From Lumbricus rubellus (Eukaryota > Annelida > Clitellata > Crassiclitellata > Lumbricidae): a DNA stretch of 64,000 nt. The notes below the pieces were generated by a model. It was not told the DNA's origin. It saw nothing but the letters and a program-made list of their open reading frames with translations, and made no database searches. Shown here piece after piece: positions 11,958 through 22,821 of the stretch (positions within the stretch are counted from its first letter, which is position 1; each line of letters opens with the position of its first letter). The position numbers were made by a program, and so were the translations under genes. The stretch lies in the NCBI GenBank assembly GCA_945859605.1, contig OX243824.1:20056467-20120466 (forward strand), given 5' to 3'.

Positions 11958-14900
11958 GTATAACATGTATGTACTATGTACTATGTATGTATGTATGTAT
12001 GTATGTATGTTTGTAAGTATAACATGTATGTACTATGTATATATGTATGTATGTATGTGATGTATGTGATGTATGTATGTATGTATGTATGTATGTACAT
12101 ACGTATGTATGTATGTGATGTATGTATGTATGTATGTACGTACGTACGTACGTACGCATGCATGTATGTATGCATCTATCAATCAGCCAATCAATCAATC
12201 AAGACGTTTATTTCCCCTGGGGCTTCGGTGCTGAAAGCATCTCTGAATAGTCCATACTGCGAGAGGCGCTCCACACATTTTTATATACAATACGATACAA
12301 TACCATGAGCCTCCAAAATGTTGACACGTACAATGACCATTCCTGGTGGGAGGCTGAGTCGATGCGACTGAGAGGCAAAGTTTGATGACATGCGGACGAT
12401 TTTTGGCCGACAGGGTTTCTCTTCCATCTGGTAGGACGCAGGACCAGGTAGATCCGGTGCATCCTTCAGTACCACCGATTGTGCGCGCTCAGCGCATGTA
12501 CCAAACGCACAACGTTTCGTACACGACTCCAACGCCTTACGCTGGATGTCCTCCGCTATTCCCTTCAACTTGTACGATGCTGGACCTGTATTGCCAAATC
12601 AAATCATCTAATCATCTAGTCATTTAATCATTGGTACTTGTGATTTAGGAGAGTTAAGGCTGAAAAAACTCTTTGAAATCAAATCATCAGTAATCGTCTA
12701 ATCATTTAATCATCAGTGCTTGTGATTCAGGAGAGTTATGGCTGAGAACACTTTGAAATCAAATCATCAGTAATCATCTATCATTTAATCATCAGTGCTT
12801 GTGATTTAGGAGAGTTATGGCTGAGAACACTTTGAAATCAAATCATCAGTAATCATCTACGGTAATCATTTAATCATCAATGCTTGTGATTTAGGGGAGT
12901 TATGGCTGAAAACACTTTGAAATCAAATCATCAGTAATCATCTAATCATTTTAATCATCGGTGCTTGTGATTTAGGAGAGTTAGGGCTGAAAACACTTTG
13001 AAATCAAATCATCAGTAATCATCTAATCATTTAATCATCAGTGCTTGTGATTTAGGAGAGTTATGGCTGAGAACACTTTGAAATCAAATCATCAGTAATC
13101 ATCTAATCATTTAATCATCAGTGCTTGTGATTTCGGAGAGTTATGGCTGAGAACACTTTGAAATCAAATCATCAGTAATCATCTAATCATTTAATCATCA
13201 GTGCTTGTGATTTAGGAGAGTTATGGCTGAAAACACTTTGAAATCAAATCATCAGTAATCATCTAATCATTTAATCATCAGTGCTTGTGATTTCGGAGAG
13301 TTATGGTTGATAAACCTTTGAAAGTTTCCAAAACTTTCCATGCTTGTAAAGTTATAAGGATAGGCCTACAACTCTAAAAGTATAAAGACTTCAAATCAAA
13401 ATGGTTCATTTTGCAAACAAATTAAACAAGTCGAGTTTAGGCCTACATAATCATAGCAACTTGGTTACAACAAGGAAGTCCCAAAGAGATGCAAAAAGTC
13501 CTGCTAACTATGGACGTCAAATTATTATTGAATTGTCAGATATGTGGCGGCCTTAACTAAAGTATCTAACCATCTGAACATCGATTAAGGAAGAAAGCAG
13601 CAACAAACTTTAAGAAAGCAAAGGAAAGCAACATAAACTGAAAAGAGGAAGTAAGGATAAAGGAAACTGAGACACTCGACAATGTTGAGTCAATTCAAAA
13701 TCTAGAAAAGTGAACAAATGCTTAACTACTTTCATAATTGAAATATTTCAATTATCTAAAGTTGTAAGATTTCAAGTTTTCATTATTTCAAGCAAAGCTC
13801 GAGGGTACGCGTACCCTAAAATAGAATACGTTAAAATACGTACGTACCTTTCAAAAAATAGAATACGCGTATAATACGTACGTACCTTTCAAAAAATAGA
13901 ATACGCGTATAATACGTACGTACCTTTCAAAAAATAGAATACGCGTATAATACGTACGTACCTTTCAAAACATAGAATACGCGTATAATACGTACGGTAC
14001 CATACACACAAATTTTATTCATGGTTTACTCGGCGACCCATAGCCTACGTATAATCTGACGTCATCTGTAGGCCTATGCGTCATTGAAACCGGTACTTCC
14101 GGTGGCGTAGCAGTAAATTTAATTCGTTAAATTCTTCGGTTATAATTAATTTAATGCAAATTGCACTGTCTGTCTTACTAATGATAGCTAAGTACACGTC
14201 ACTGGTTTGCAAATTGCTGTAACTCGAAAGTTGCAGCACGTCTATATCTTATAATAGCCCACGCATTAGTCAGCGTTTCAACGATGACCAGAGAACATGG
14301 GAAGGAATGGACGCACGTGAAAGTTTTGAAAAATGCGAAAAATAATTATTTAATTGAATGCAATTTTTTGACAAACAGTTCTGGTTTGGATCAGGCAATC
14401 GCATAAGAACACACCTTTGAAGTGCTGCAGCAGAACTGAGCCGACTGAGTGCATTCAGTGCGATGCATGCTGGATAAAAAATAGCCTAGACCTACAATAT
14501 AGCATTGCAGCAATTTACTACGCCATATAGGCCCTACTGAGTTGTGATTGTTTGCTTAAATTAAATTGTAGCCTACATTCTTATAATGAGCAATGAAATG
14601 GTTAACGTATTTTATTTATTGTTACGTACCCTAAAATAGGGTACGTTAAAATACGTACGTACCTTTCAAAAAATAGAATACGTATGGTACGTACCCTCGA
14701 GCTTTGATTTCAAGTTTTCAATTACTCTGACGTGTAATTGATTTCTTTGTGGTGCGCGGTGGTTTACTGGGTATGATCATTGCCTTGCAGCCGGAGGGTT
14801 GCAGGTTCAAATCCACCTCAAGCTGCCACGTCGAAACCTTGAGCAAGTCCTTCACTCGCAATTGAATGGTCACTTCGGTGTGAAACTCCGATTCAGTGTC

Positions 14901-17900
14901 CGCACTGTAGTTGGGAGCGCCTCCTAGAAGAAGCTTGAAGGGACCCTATAGAAATGGAGCAATAAAATAAATAAATAAAGTACCAGGTGTGTTGGACTCT
15001 CGCTGTCTCTCGAACCGGATTGCGGTCTGTCCGAACGGACTGTTCTTCATTCCAGACAACTTCTTTAGATTCTCCATCGCTGTTCTCGGGTCATTGTAAG
15101 TACCAGGTGCTGGAATGTCGTTCTTGATTGGTTGAAAGCGCTACATGTGCACGAATGACATTGAAATACAAGTAATAGAACAATAGCAGAGAGCAAAGAC
15201 TTACACTAACATTAGAAGACATTTACACTAACATTCCTGGGGTTTTTAGATAAAGACTAGTGAGGTTGGATCTCCCAAACTTCATCAAATTCTTACCCTG
15301 TGTTTCACATACCCCTAGTGGTTTCCAGAATAATTTCTGCATAATCAGTAACAATAATAATACCACAAATTTATTCACAAGTTTATATAGTGCACCTTCA
15401 AGGAACTCCTCTAAGGTGCTCCCAACTAAAGCACGGCCAAAGAGTAAAGTTTTCAATTTAATCAAGTATACTTGAGTAAGAGTCTCTGGTGTATGTATGC
15501 AAGTGCAAATCCTGGGAGAGCCTGTTCGAGACCACAGAGCCAATCACGTTAAAGGCTGTTAATAATAATAACAATAACATTAGTAATGAATAATCATAAT
15601 TATACTGATATCCTGATTATCTTGGCTTGAATAGAACAAATAAATAAATAGGAACCTCCATAAATGATGTCATGCATCCGGGACGTAGGGGGGGTCACAT
15701 TTTTGACCATGTGTGACAATTCCATACAGGATATCATATGACTTTTGTGTTGACGCATGATGAAGGGGTCAAAAATCGTCTAAAATTGTATGACCCCATT
15801 TATGGACGGCACCATAACAATGAATCAATCCAAACAAACCTTTGCTTGTGTGAGGAATGGTGGTTGTTCGATTGGAGCAAGCTCTGGTTGAGTCGGTGGA
15901 ATGACGTCAAATGCTCTCGTTATGTCGTACTTTCCCGGACCAGGAATACCCTGGAAACAGACAGCAACAGAATTCATCAGATACTTAATTCCCAGTTTGT
16001 AAAACTACTGATGTTCATTAACAGTAATCAATAAAAAAATTTGGAAAGGGGTTTTAATAACTAATTGCAGATAATTATCAATAACATTGGCCGCATCAGT
16101 GGACTCTGTTATATCAAAGCTTAAAACTTATCTGTGTGCTTTGGCTTCTCCTGCAGTTGGCTGTTTGTGAGGCGCAATTGTAGCGGCATGGCTGCGTTCC
16201 GGCGCCATATAAATTGTCTTTATTATTATTATTATTATTATAAATTATTATTATTATTATTATTATCAACAACAATCAAAATTCAGGGTCAAGAGAAATG
16301 AGCAATCAATAAATCAATCAATCAATTAACATAAGTAGGCTGCTGAGAAAGTATGGTAGTATGGAGTCCAGCAATCATTACGCATTAATTATTTATTAAT
16401 TGTAGATACATTTAATTACTATTTACTAATTACTGACATTTATAACTTAATATCTATAGCACCTCTGACGAATTTTTCTTCCAGTGGTGCTATCTAAATT
16501 TGCAATTACAATCGGAACATCATCCGAACACATAAATTTAAAATTTAAATTAATTTAAATTTATCTGACCTGCCGTCTTTCATTGTCGACTACTTTGTCA
16601 AGGTATCGTGGAACGTATGATTCAAACTTGCATCTGTTCTTCTCGCTCGAATGAATGTTATGCAGTGTAGGTTTGCAGTCTATGACTGGGTCGTACTGTC
16701 CAGGACCGGGTCCGTCGTGGGTCTCCAACTTGGTCCTACCCGACTTCATCTGACCGAAGTGAATCCCTTTGTACAGCTTTGTTGTACATGTGTCCTCCTG
16801 GGAACAAAAAAGGTTTGCATTCATTGATGAAAATAATACCCTAAACATAATTATATACAATAACTTACATTACAATACCACTGCATTCGATATAAGATAA
16901 TACAACTCCATTTGATACAATACGACACAGCTCCATTTGATACAATACAGCTCCATTTGATACAATACAATACAGCTCCATTTGATACAATACAGCTCCA
17001 TTTGATACAATACAATACAGCTCCATTTGATACAATACAGCTCCATTTGATACAATACAGCTCCATTTGATACAATACAATACAGCTCCATTTGATACAA
17101 TGCAGCTCCATTTGATACAATACAATACAGCTCCATTTGATACAATACAATACAGCTCCTTTTGATACAATACAGCTCCATTTGATACAATACAGCTCCA
17201 TTTGATACAATACAGCTCCACTTAATACAATATAACTGCATTACAATTACAATCACAAAATTTACAATAGAATGGGGTCACATAAATATCTCCCTAATAA
17301 CAATAATCCAGATCCAAGTTTTGGCAAGCAATAACTATCAGCTTGTGCTCAATTTGAGCAACATTAGAAGTAACAACATCACACCTTTAACAAATTTTCA
17401 GGTTGAAACAGTCAAGTTTAGTACAGAAGCTGAAAACTTACAGACACCGGAGCATAGTAGGCAGGGCCGAGGGATGTGTCCCTGGACGGGGGCTCCTGCT
17501 TCTTCAGGGTCCCATCGTCATTTTCTTCGTACCCATACGATTGACCGGGACAGGGAATAGATGGCGCTGCTGATTTGCGATAGAACTTCACACGTCGACT
17601 GTACAGCTGAAAGTCATCAAAAGCACAGATAAAACTCAAACAACACAATACACGAGATGAAATGTATATATGATTCAAAGGAAAAAGAACTGTAGCAAGA
17701 CCAATATACCATGCTAGATCCATAAAAGAAATGAGGATGGAACATCTAGTACTCGAGGCAAAATTACTTAGAAGTCAGTACTTAATACTTAGTCCTTCCC
17801 ACTCGGAGAGCAATTACTTAGAAGTTACTGTACTTAGTACTTAGTCCTTCCGAATCGTCCGATGCAGGTCTGCACATAGGGCAATGCATCTCCTCCACTA

Positions 17901-18608
17901 ATCCCTGTCCATCGCCAGTTCTTCAGCTTCCTCTCATGACATCTCCAGACATCTCAAGTCACTGAGCAATGGACTTGACAAAATAATGACCGCGGACAAT
18001 AATTCTATAGATCATATTTTATTCGTCCATCCTCTTGATTTGGAACATGAAGAACCAAAAATGAAAATCAGCAGCTTAATTCACCGCCTAACAATCATTC
18101 GTTCATTATGACAATTGATATAGCACCACATTTAGCACCACAATCAAGGTCTCTACTCAGTCTCAGAGGCACTCCGTACCCAGATCCAGATGAAGAGAAG
18201 CAGGGTCTTTTAACATGCAGTTGTACACAAAATGTGCAGTTCTAAATGGATTTGTGTGTTGTAGAAGCACTTCTGTACAGTTACAACTAGCAAAAAAGGT
18301 CATTGTCCTCCGATTGGAAGTAATTTACCCTTGCCAGAGGATGGAAAAGGAAAAAAGGGTTGTGCAGTTCTAAAAATTCCTTTAAAACAGCCCTGAAGAG
18401 AAGAGATTGTAAGTGAAGGTTTAAGAAACATGTCCCTTACATTTACACATTCTGGTGATGCTTTTGGTCCAACGGTAGGTGGAGCTGAGCACGGTCCGTG
18501 GATCAAATCCTTTGTCCAGCTGCTCGTTACTTCATACGATCCTGGTCCAGGAGTGTCAATGGGCTTCAGCGCAAACCTTTTCGACTTGCTGAGTAATGCA
18601 CTGGCACC
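9223..18608 (-). CDS. STPG2: STPG2, sperm-tail PG-rich repeat protein; nine exons, 5' end missing
   Basis: Nine exons on the minus strand join in frame into 504 residues, from GASALLSKSKRF to a stop at 9223. In transcript order they are 18441-18608, 17442-17606, 16570-16797, 15840-15950, 14984-15140, 12332-12585, 11238-11421, 10092-10210 and 9223-9351. PGPG/PAPG-x-Y repeats recur throughout (TPGPGSYEV, DGPGPGQYDP, GIPGPGKYDI, DIPAPGTYN, DLPGPASYQ, DIPAPGSYDV, GPGMYNP, TPGPGAYE). The order of the diagnostic blocks is that of STPG2: GYEENDDGT...LGPAYYAP, YKGIHFG, YVPRYLDK, then VPGPGKY-like, and ending QDTILKGTFNATLNNP. STPG-family proteins are axonemal or sperm-tail microtubule-associated proteins; that role is family knowledge. 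The N-terminal exons (start codon and first PG repeats) were not found. They would lie right of 18608, where there is a 200-N gap and a LINE. Confidence 0.95.
9415..9626 (-). mobile_element. tRNA-derived SINE (family A)
   Basis: Near-full-length copy, with the B-box region GGTTCGAATCCACC read on the minus strand and the same tail. It lies in the STPG2 intron before the terminal exon. Confidence 0.85.
9905..10045. repeat. Interspersed repeat (GGGGCTTC-GTGCTGAAA family)
   Basis: CCCGGGGCTTCTGTGCTGAA, then CTGCGAGAGGCG and an (ATACGAT) tail. A second copy is at 12195-12310. Class unknown. Confidence 0.55.
10092..10210 (-). CDS. STPG2: STPG2 exon (GPGMYNP, TPGPGAYE)
   Basis: Two bases plus 39 codons encode PGMYNPKMIEMNHGGF and DETPGPGAYE. 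The donor is GTTTGA and the acceptor is CATAG. Confidence 0.93.
10565..11090. repeat. Inverted repeat of irregular ATGTAATGTAA units
   Basis: The left arm (about 10565-10855) is built of AATGTAAATGTCATGT units. The right arm (about 10960-11085) is built of their complement (ACATGGCATTTACATTACAT). The loop is ~100 bp. It is in an STPG2 intron. Confidence 0.75.
11118..11180. repeat. (ATT)n microsatellite
   Basis: Simple repeat in the STPG2 intron before the exon at 11238. Confidence 0.9.
11238..11421 (-). CDS. STPG2: STPG2 exon (DIPAPGSYDV)
   Basis: Sixty-one codons plus one base encode DIPAPGSYDVIESFQKVHSK and SSRFAPPRDV. The donor GTGAGA splits the first Gly of the next GPG motif. Confidence 0.93.
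11577..12176. repeat. (TATG)n microsatellite with interspersed variants
   Basis: About 600 bp with recurrent breaks TAAGTATAACATG every 60-110 bases, giving a higher-order pattern. It is in an STPG2 intron. Confidence 0.95.
12195..12310. repeat. Interspersed repeat, second copy
   Basis: CCCTGGGGCTTCGGTGCTGA and CTGCGAGAGGCGCTCCACAC match the repeat at 9905. It adjoins the TATG microsatellite and lies just 3' of an STPG2 exon. Confidence 0.55.
12332..12585 (-). CDS. STPG2: STPG2 exon (GPASYKLKG, DLPGPASYQ)
   Basis: The 254-base exon holds two PG repeats and the linker ESCTKRCAFGTCAERAQS. The donor GTACGT follows VI, and the acceptor is TACAG. Confidence 0.93.
12590..13325. repeat. 80-bp tandem repeat array
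   Basis: About nine units of exactly 80 bp in the later part (starts at 13021, 13101, 13181). Each has ATCATCAGTGCTTGTGATTT and GAGAGTTATGGCTGAGAACA. It is in an STPG2 intron, beginning right after the exon at 12332-12585. Confidence 0.95.
13793..14706. mobile_element. hAT-type element with CGTACGTACC subterminal repeats, copy 1
   Basis: 914 bp, ends CAAAGCTCGAGGGTACG and its inverse, duplication ATTTCAAG at 13785-13792 and 14707-14714. The left end has about four ~37-bp units containing CGTACGTACCTTTCAAAA. No coding frame. It lies in an STPG2 intron. Confidence 0.88.
14749..14980 (+). mobile_element. tRNA-derived SINE (family A), next to an STPG2 splice donor
   Basis: A diverged copy with GTTCAAATCCACC as B box and an (AAATA)n tail that ends 3 bases from the exon at 14984. 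Confidence 0.8.
14984..15140 (-). CDS. STPG2: STPG2 exon (DIPAPGTYN)
   Basis: The exon encodes RFQPIKNDIPAPGTYNDPRT and AIRFERQRESNTP, ending on the first base of a Gly codon. Its donor is immediately followed by the A/T tail of a SINE at 14749-14980. Confidence 0.93.
15840..15950 (-). CDS. STPG2: STPG2 exon (GIPGPGKYDI)
   Basis: Thirty-seven codons begin GIPGPGKYDITRAFD and end FLTQAK, phase 0 on both sides. The acceptor is TTCCAG and the donor is GTTTGT. Confidence 0.93.
16080..16265 (+). mobile_element. LINE 3' end with (ATT)n tail
   Basis: ISKLKTYLCALA coding remnant, then GGCGCCATATAAATTGTC and (TTA)n. It is the same family as the LINE at 20026-21780, whose 3' end matches block by block. 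Confidence 0.7.
16570..16797 (-). CDS. STPG2: STPG2 exon (YKGIHFG, GPGPGQYDP)
   Basis: Seventy-six codons encode LYKGIHFGQMKSGR, DGPGPGQYDP and YVPRYLDKV. The acceptor is CCCAG and the donor is GTCAGA. Confidence 0.94.
16868..17240. repeat. ~20/25-bp tandem array (CAGCTCCATTTGATACAATA)
   Basis: About 17 units alternating between 20 and 25 bp by one extra ATACA. It is in an STPG2 intron. All three minus-strand frames are open, giving spurious peptides. Confidence 0.95.
17442..17606 (-). CDS. STPG2: STPG2 exon (GYEENDDGT...LGPAYYAP block)
   Basis: Fifty-five codons carry the STPG2-specific block SYGYEENDDGTLKKQEPPS followed by LGPAYYAP. The acceptor is TTTCAG and the donor is GTAAGT. Confidence 0.93.
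18201..18395. mobile_element. ~195-bp hAT-type MITE, copy 3
   Basis: Same family, with a perfect duplication AAGAGAAG at 18193-18200 and 18396-18403. It sits in the STPG2 intron next to the exon at 18441. Confidence 0.88.
18441..18608 (-). CDS. STPG2: STPG2 exon (first one visible)
   Basis: Fifty-six codons encode KRFALKPIDTPGPGSYEV. The acceptor is TTTCAG and the donor GTAAGG, phase 0 on both sides. It matches the second or third PG repeat of STPG2, so at least one coding exon is missing upstream. Confidence 0.9.
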
Positions 18609-18985
18609 CTGAAACAGGTCACACACACACACAAAATCAGTGAGCTATCAACCATAATAACCATACTGTTAATTTGAAAATGTACAATTGTACGTCTACA
18701 GCATTTTGCCTGCAGTTTCTAAAAATTAGTGAAATGATAGTTTCTTCATTGACATCTGTTCTTTTCAGCTGGATCAGGGTCGGGAGCGCCTCTGAGTAGT
18801 TGCCGTGATAAGCACTAATTGGAATATAGGTCTACAAGCATAAATCAGGCTTTGTTTTCTACCTACAATCTACAGCCTACGTACTATTACTGCCATTCTC
18901 ATAATGCCCAACGTTTCAACTGATGGTTTTTCTTTGGTGTTAAATCACACTTTGTCAGTAACTACAATGTAATAATGCATCCTCC

Positions 18986-19185
18986 NNNNNNNNNNNNNNN
19001 NNNNNNNNNNNNNNNNNNNNNNNNNNNNNNNNNNNNNNNNNNNNNNNNNNNNNNNNNNNNNNNNNNNNNNNNNNNNNNNNNNNNNNNNNNNNNNNNNNNN
19101 NNNNNNNNNNNNNNNNNNNNNNNNNNNNNNNNNNNNNNNNNNNNNNNNNNNNNNNNNNNNNNNNNNNNNNNNNNNNNNNNNNNNN
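18986..19185. other. Assembly gap (200 N)
   Basis: Exactly 200 N, flanked on the right by (ATA)n. The round size suggests a placeholder rather than a measured gap. Confidence 0.98.
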
Positions 19186-19760
<575 letters not shown>

Positions 19761-20025
19761 TGGACCAATCAACAGCAGTGGTCTATGTTTCATCACAGAG
19801 TTGGGGCGCTGTCTAGCTCGTAAAACCGGTGACACGAGGGAAACCAGTTATCTTTTCCAGCGCATTGCCATTTTAATCCAACGTTTCAACGCCATTGCAT
19901 TCCAAGGCACCTTTGCTTCGCCTGATCTTGACGAGTTCTAGCCGTTCCAGAATACAATTTTTTTTTAAGTCTCCGGATAATTTTTTGAAATCCCGAGGGA
20001 TCATTGATACCTCGGGTAAAAAAAA

Positions 20026-21780
20026 AAAAAAAATAATAATAATAATAATAATAATAACGAAATTTTATATGGCGACATAACGCGATCATACCGTTACAAG
20101 GGCGCCTCACAAACGGCTATCTGCGGGATAAGCCTTAGCAAACAGATAAGTTTTAAGCTTTGATTTAAAAGATTCCACTGAGGCGGCCAATCTGATGTCC
20201 GGCGGAAGACTGTTCCAGCATCTGGGACCAGCAACCGAGAATGCGCGGTCGCCGAATCGTGTCCTCATTTTCCGTACACGAAGATCGGTTTTCCCGAGCG
20301 ATCTAAGTCGCAGCCCGGAAGCTAAGTACTATAATAATATAATATTATTATTATATGGGTTCGATATGAGAAGGCCAGCAATGTCACTTTGTGAGCAAAA
20401 GAGACATAATGAGACATCGGCCAAGTCAATAGTTATCATATCAAGTCATTTTTAAAGTGATTATCATATCAAACCAGTAAATGAAAACATTACAAATGAG
20501 AGACAACATACTAAAGTTGTAGACTATATGCAAAGACCACAACAAGTCGTACCAATGTTCGCCGCGGCATTGAGTAGGCCTACCGACTGAAGTCCATCTA
20601 AAAGACACGTAGGGGCACGGGCCAGCAGGCTGTTACAGCGGTCCACTTGCGAGATGACGAAGGCAGCAACGGCTCCTCTAGCAGCCTCGAAGGGCAAGGA
20701 CTTGATACAGTTCCTGATGAGACGGAGCTGGCGAAAATAGCTGCTGACCGGCCAAGCCGCAAGGCGCGTCATGGACAAGTCGGACTCCAGCACAACGCCC
20801 AGATCACGCCCCGAGGTCGAAGGCGTGATCGAAGCCCCGAAGACGCTGAGCGCACCCGTGTCAAGATGAAGGCACCGTCTGCTTGTTGCGCACCACAGAA
20901 AATCTGTCTTCTCAGGGTTGAGCCGCAGTCTGTTCGATCTCATCCATTCTTCAAGTCGCTCAATACCAAGCTCCATTCGCTGCCGCTGGTGTACAACCGT
21001 TGATGGAGGTCCTGAGGTGTACAGCTGCGTATTATCCGCATAGAAGTGTGATGACAGGCCGAGACTCGTGGCAAGCTCTCCCAAGTCGGCGGTGTAGAGT
21101 AGGAAAAGCAGCGGACCGAGCACGGAGCCCTGAGTGACTCCACACTCCACAGACGAGGGAGCGGACGGATGAAAGAACCCCGTCGAAGAGCACTGACTCT
21201 TGGCGACCACAGAGGTAGGAGCGAAGCCAGTCGTGCGCGACCGATCGAATCCCGAATGTTCTTGACAAGCGCTCGACCAAGATGTCATGGTCGACGGTGT
21301 CGAACGCGGCTGATAAATCCAGCAGACTAAGCAGAGCGTGGTCACCTGCGTCGATCGCCTCAATGATGTCATTGACTACCTTCAGTAGTGTGGTCTCGGT
21401 TGAATGACAACTCCGATAGGCCGACTGATTGGCTGGTAGAGGACCGGTCGACGACAGGTACTCGGTCAGCTGGATGCTGGCTACGCGCTCGAGAAGCTTA
21501 GACATGAACGACAGGTTAGAGATCGGTCGGTAGCTTGAGAGCTCGCAGCGAGAAAGCGCCGGCTTCTTGAGGCGTGGAGTGACGCACGCGTCCTTGTAGC
21601 TCATCGGGAAGGCACCGGAGGACAGCGACAAATTGAAGACTGAAGGATGTATGGAGCCAGAAGGTCGACGCAGGACTTGAGCAGCCACGTTGGCATAGGG
21701 TCTTTCATGGAATACTTGTCCACGGCATCCTTGACCATCTGGCACACAACGGCGGACGTAACAGGCGTGTACGTGAAGGT
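20026..21780 (-). mobile_element. CR1/L2-like LINE, 5'-truncated, decayed RT
   Basis: Reading on the minus strand, the element starts with the RT fingers (DPMPTWLLKSCVDLLAPY, SSYRPISNLSFMSKLLERV, FDTVDHDI). It then passes a frameshift near 21145 into QGSVLGPLLFLLY, FYADNTQLY and LNPEKTDFLW. A displaced C-terminal block, RFGDRAFSVAGP...SFKSKLKTYL, lies at about 20130-20310, followed by an (ATT)n tail at about 20030-20056. The catalytic YADD is YADN. About 190 bp between the RT and the C-terminal block is unrelated or rearranged. The 5' end is lost near a CT-rich tract. Confidence 0.88.
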
Positions 21781-21899
21781 ATATTGAGAAAGAGACAAAG
21801 AGGCATACAGGGACACAGAGATAGACAGAGACAGAGACTGAGATACAGGCATACAGCAAGACAGAGAGAGACAGAGGCAAACAGAGAACGATAGACAGA

Positions 21900-21961
21900 C
21901 ACAGCAAGAGACACTAGATAGATAGATGGATGGATGGATAGATGGATATTTAGATAGATAG
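21900..21961. repeat. (GATA/GGAT)n tract, left half
   Basis: Simple repeat that was the target of the LTR element. It continues at 28333. Confidence 0.85.
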
Positions 21962-22481
21962 TGTCAGCTAATTTAATCAGTGCACGCCGATTGTCGTACA
22001 GCGACGTAAGTAGGCCAGGTGCAAATTGCCGCGCGGCGTCTGCACAGGTGATTGTCTGGACAGCACGTGACGTCTAGACGAGCGTACGTTAATTGTACAA
22101 GAAGGGAGTGGAAGTGAAGAAGGAGAGTTGCGTGTTGAGAGCCGTTGAGATAGGCTGTAAGAGTTGTTGTTGAGTTGCGATAGAGTAGACTGATGAAGAT
22201 AGTAGTCGTGTAGTTGTTATGATAACGCAAGTGTAGTCATTGTTGTGTTGTTGCTGATCGTTTTACTTTATATTGGATTTTGGAGTATAATAAGAAGAGT
22301 TAAACACGTCGTCGTTGTTGGTTAACAAAACAGTGAAAGACTGTAGATTCTTTAACCTAGCCATTTAGCTAATGAAACAGTTATCTAGGGATAGGTCTAC
22401 GCTACCACGAACTTATACGAAGAAGCTTCCGAAGAGACTGAAGGTCACACGTAGAGAAGAAGAGGGAAAAGACGTGTGACA
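21962..22481 (+). repeat. 5' LTR of the Gmr1-like element
   Basis: 520 bp, TG...CA ends, 519/520 identical to the 3' LTR. The preceding bases GATAG are the target duplication within a GATA tract. Confidence 0.95.
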
Positions 22482-22821
22482 TTTGGTGTCGTTGCGGTGA
22501 GATAACGATCCAAGTTGCAGGATAACGATCCAAGTTGCAGGAGAACGATCGTAGTTACGAACGGAGGGATTCTATTCAATCAACAGACGTTGTGGAGGAA
22601 CGGACGCTGTGAATTTATCGAGGAGCCGAGCACACGGGAGAAGCAACGATACATCGAGCATCCGTAGGCCTACGTCAGTGAGAAACGACAACACAACGAC
22701 TACAAGGTAGAAAAACTTGCTTGTCTATTGAAGTTTGCTTAAAGAATTGAAGTCAGTCAATTGCAAACATTTGAAGAGTAGCCTACTATTTTATCGAGCA
22801 TCTGTAAAGTAAAGAAGTAAG
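22482..22821 (+). other. Leader of the LTR element (no gene)
   Basis: The untranslated leader holds a TGG-initiated primer-site candidate at 22484 and a 20-bp direct repeat (about 22502 and 22522, ATAACGATCCAAGTTGCAG). No open frame is seen. Confidence 0.6.

Noticed and set aside
11494..12308. Long open frames on both strands encoding Tyr-Ile-His-Thr or Cys-Met-Tyr-Val repeats
   Set aside because: They are translations of the TATG microsatellite. The same applies at 31777-32737, 33734-34584 and 53821-54282.
16851..17256. Three overlapping minus-strand frames with Cys-Ile-Lys-Trp-Ser repeats
   Set aside because: They come from the 20/25-bp tandem array in an STPG2 intron.
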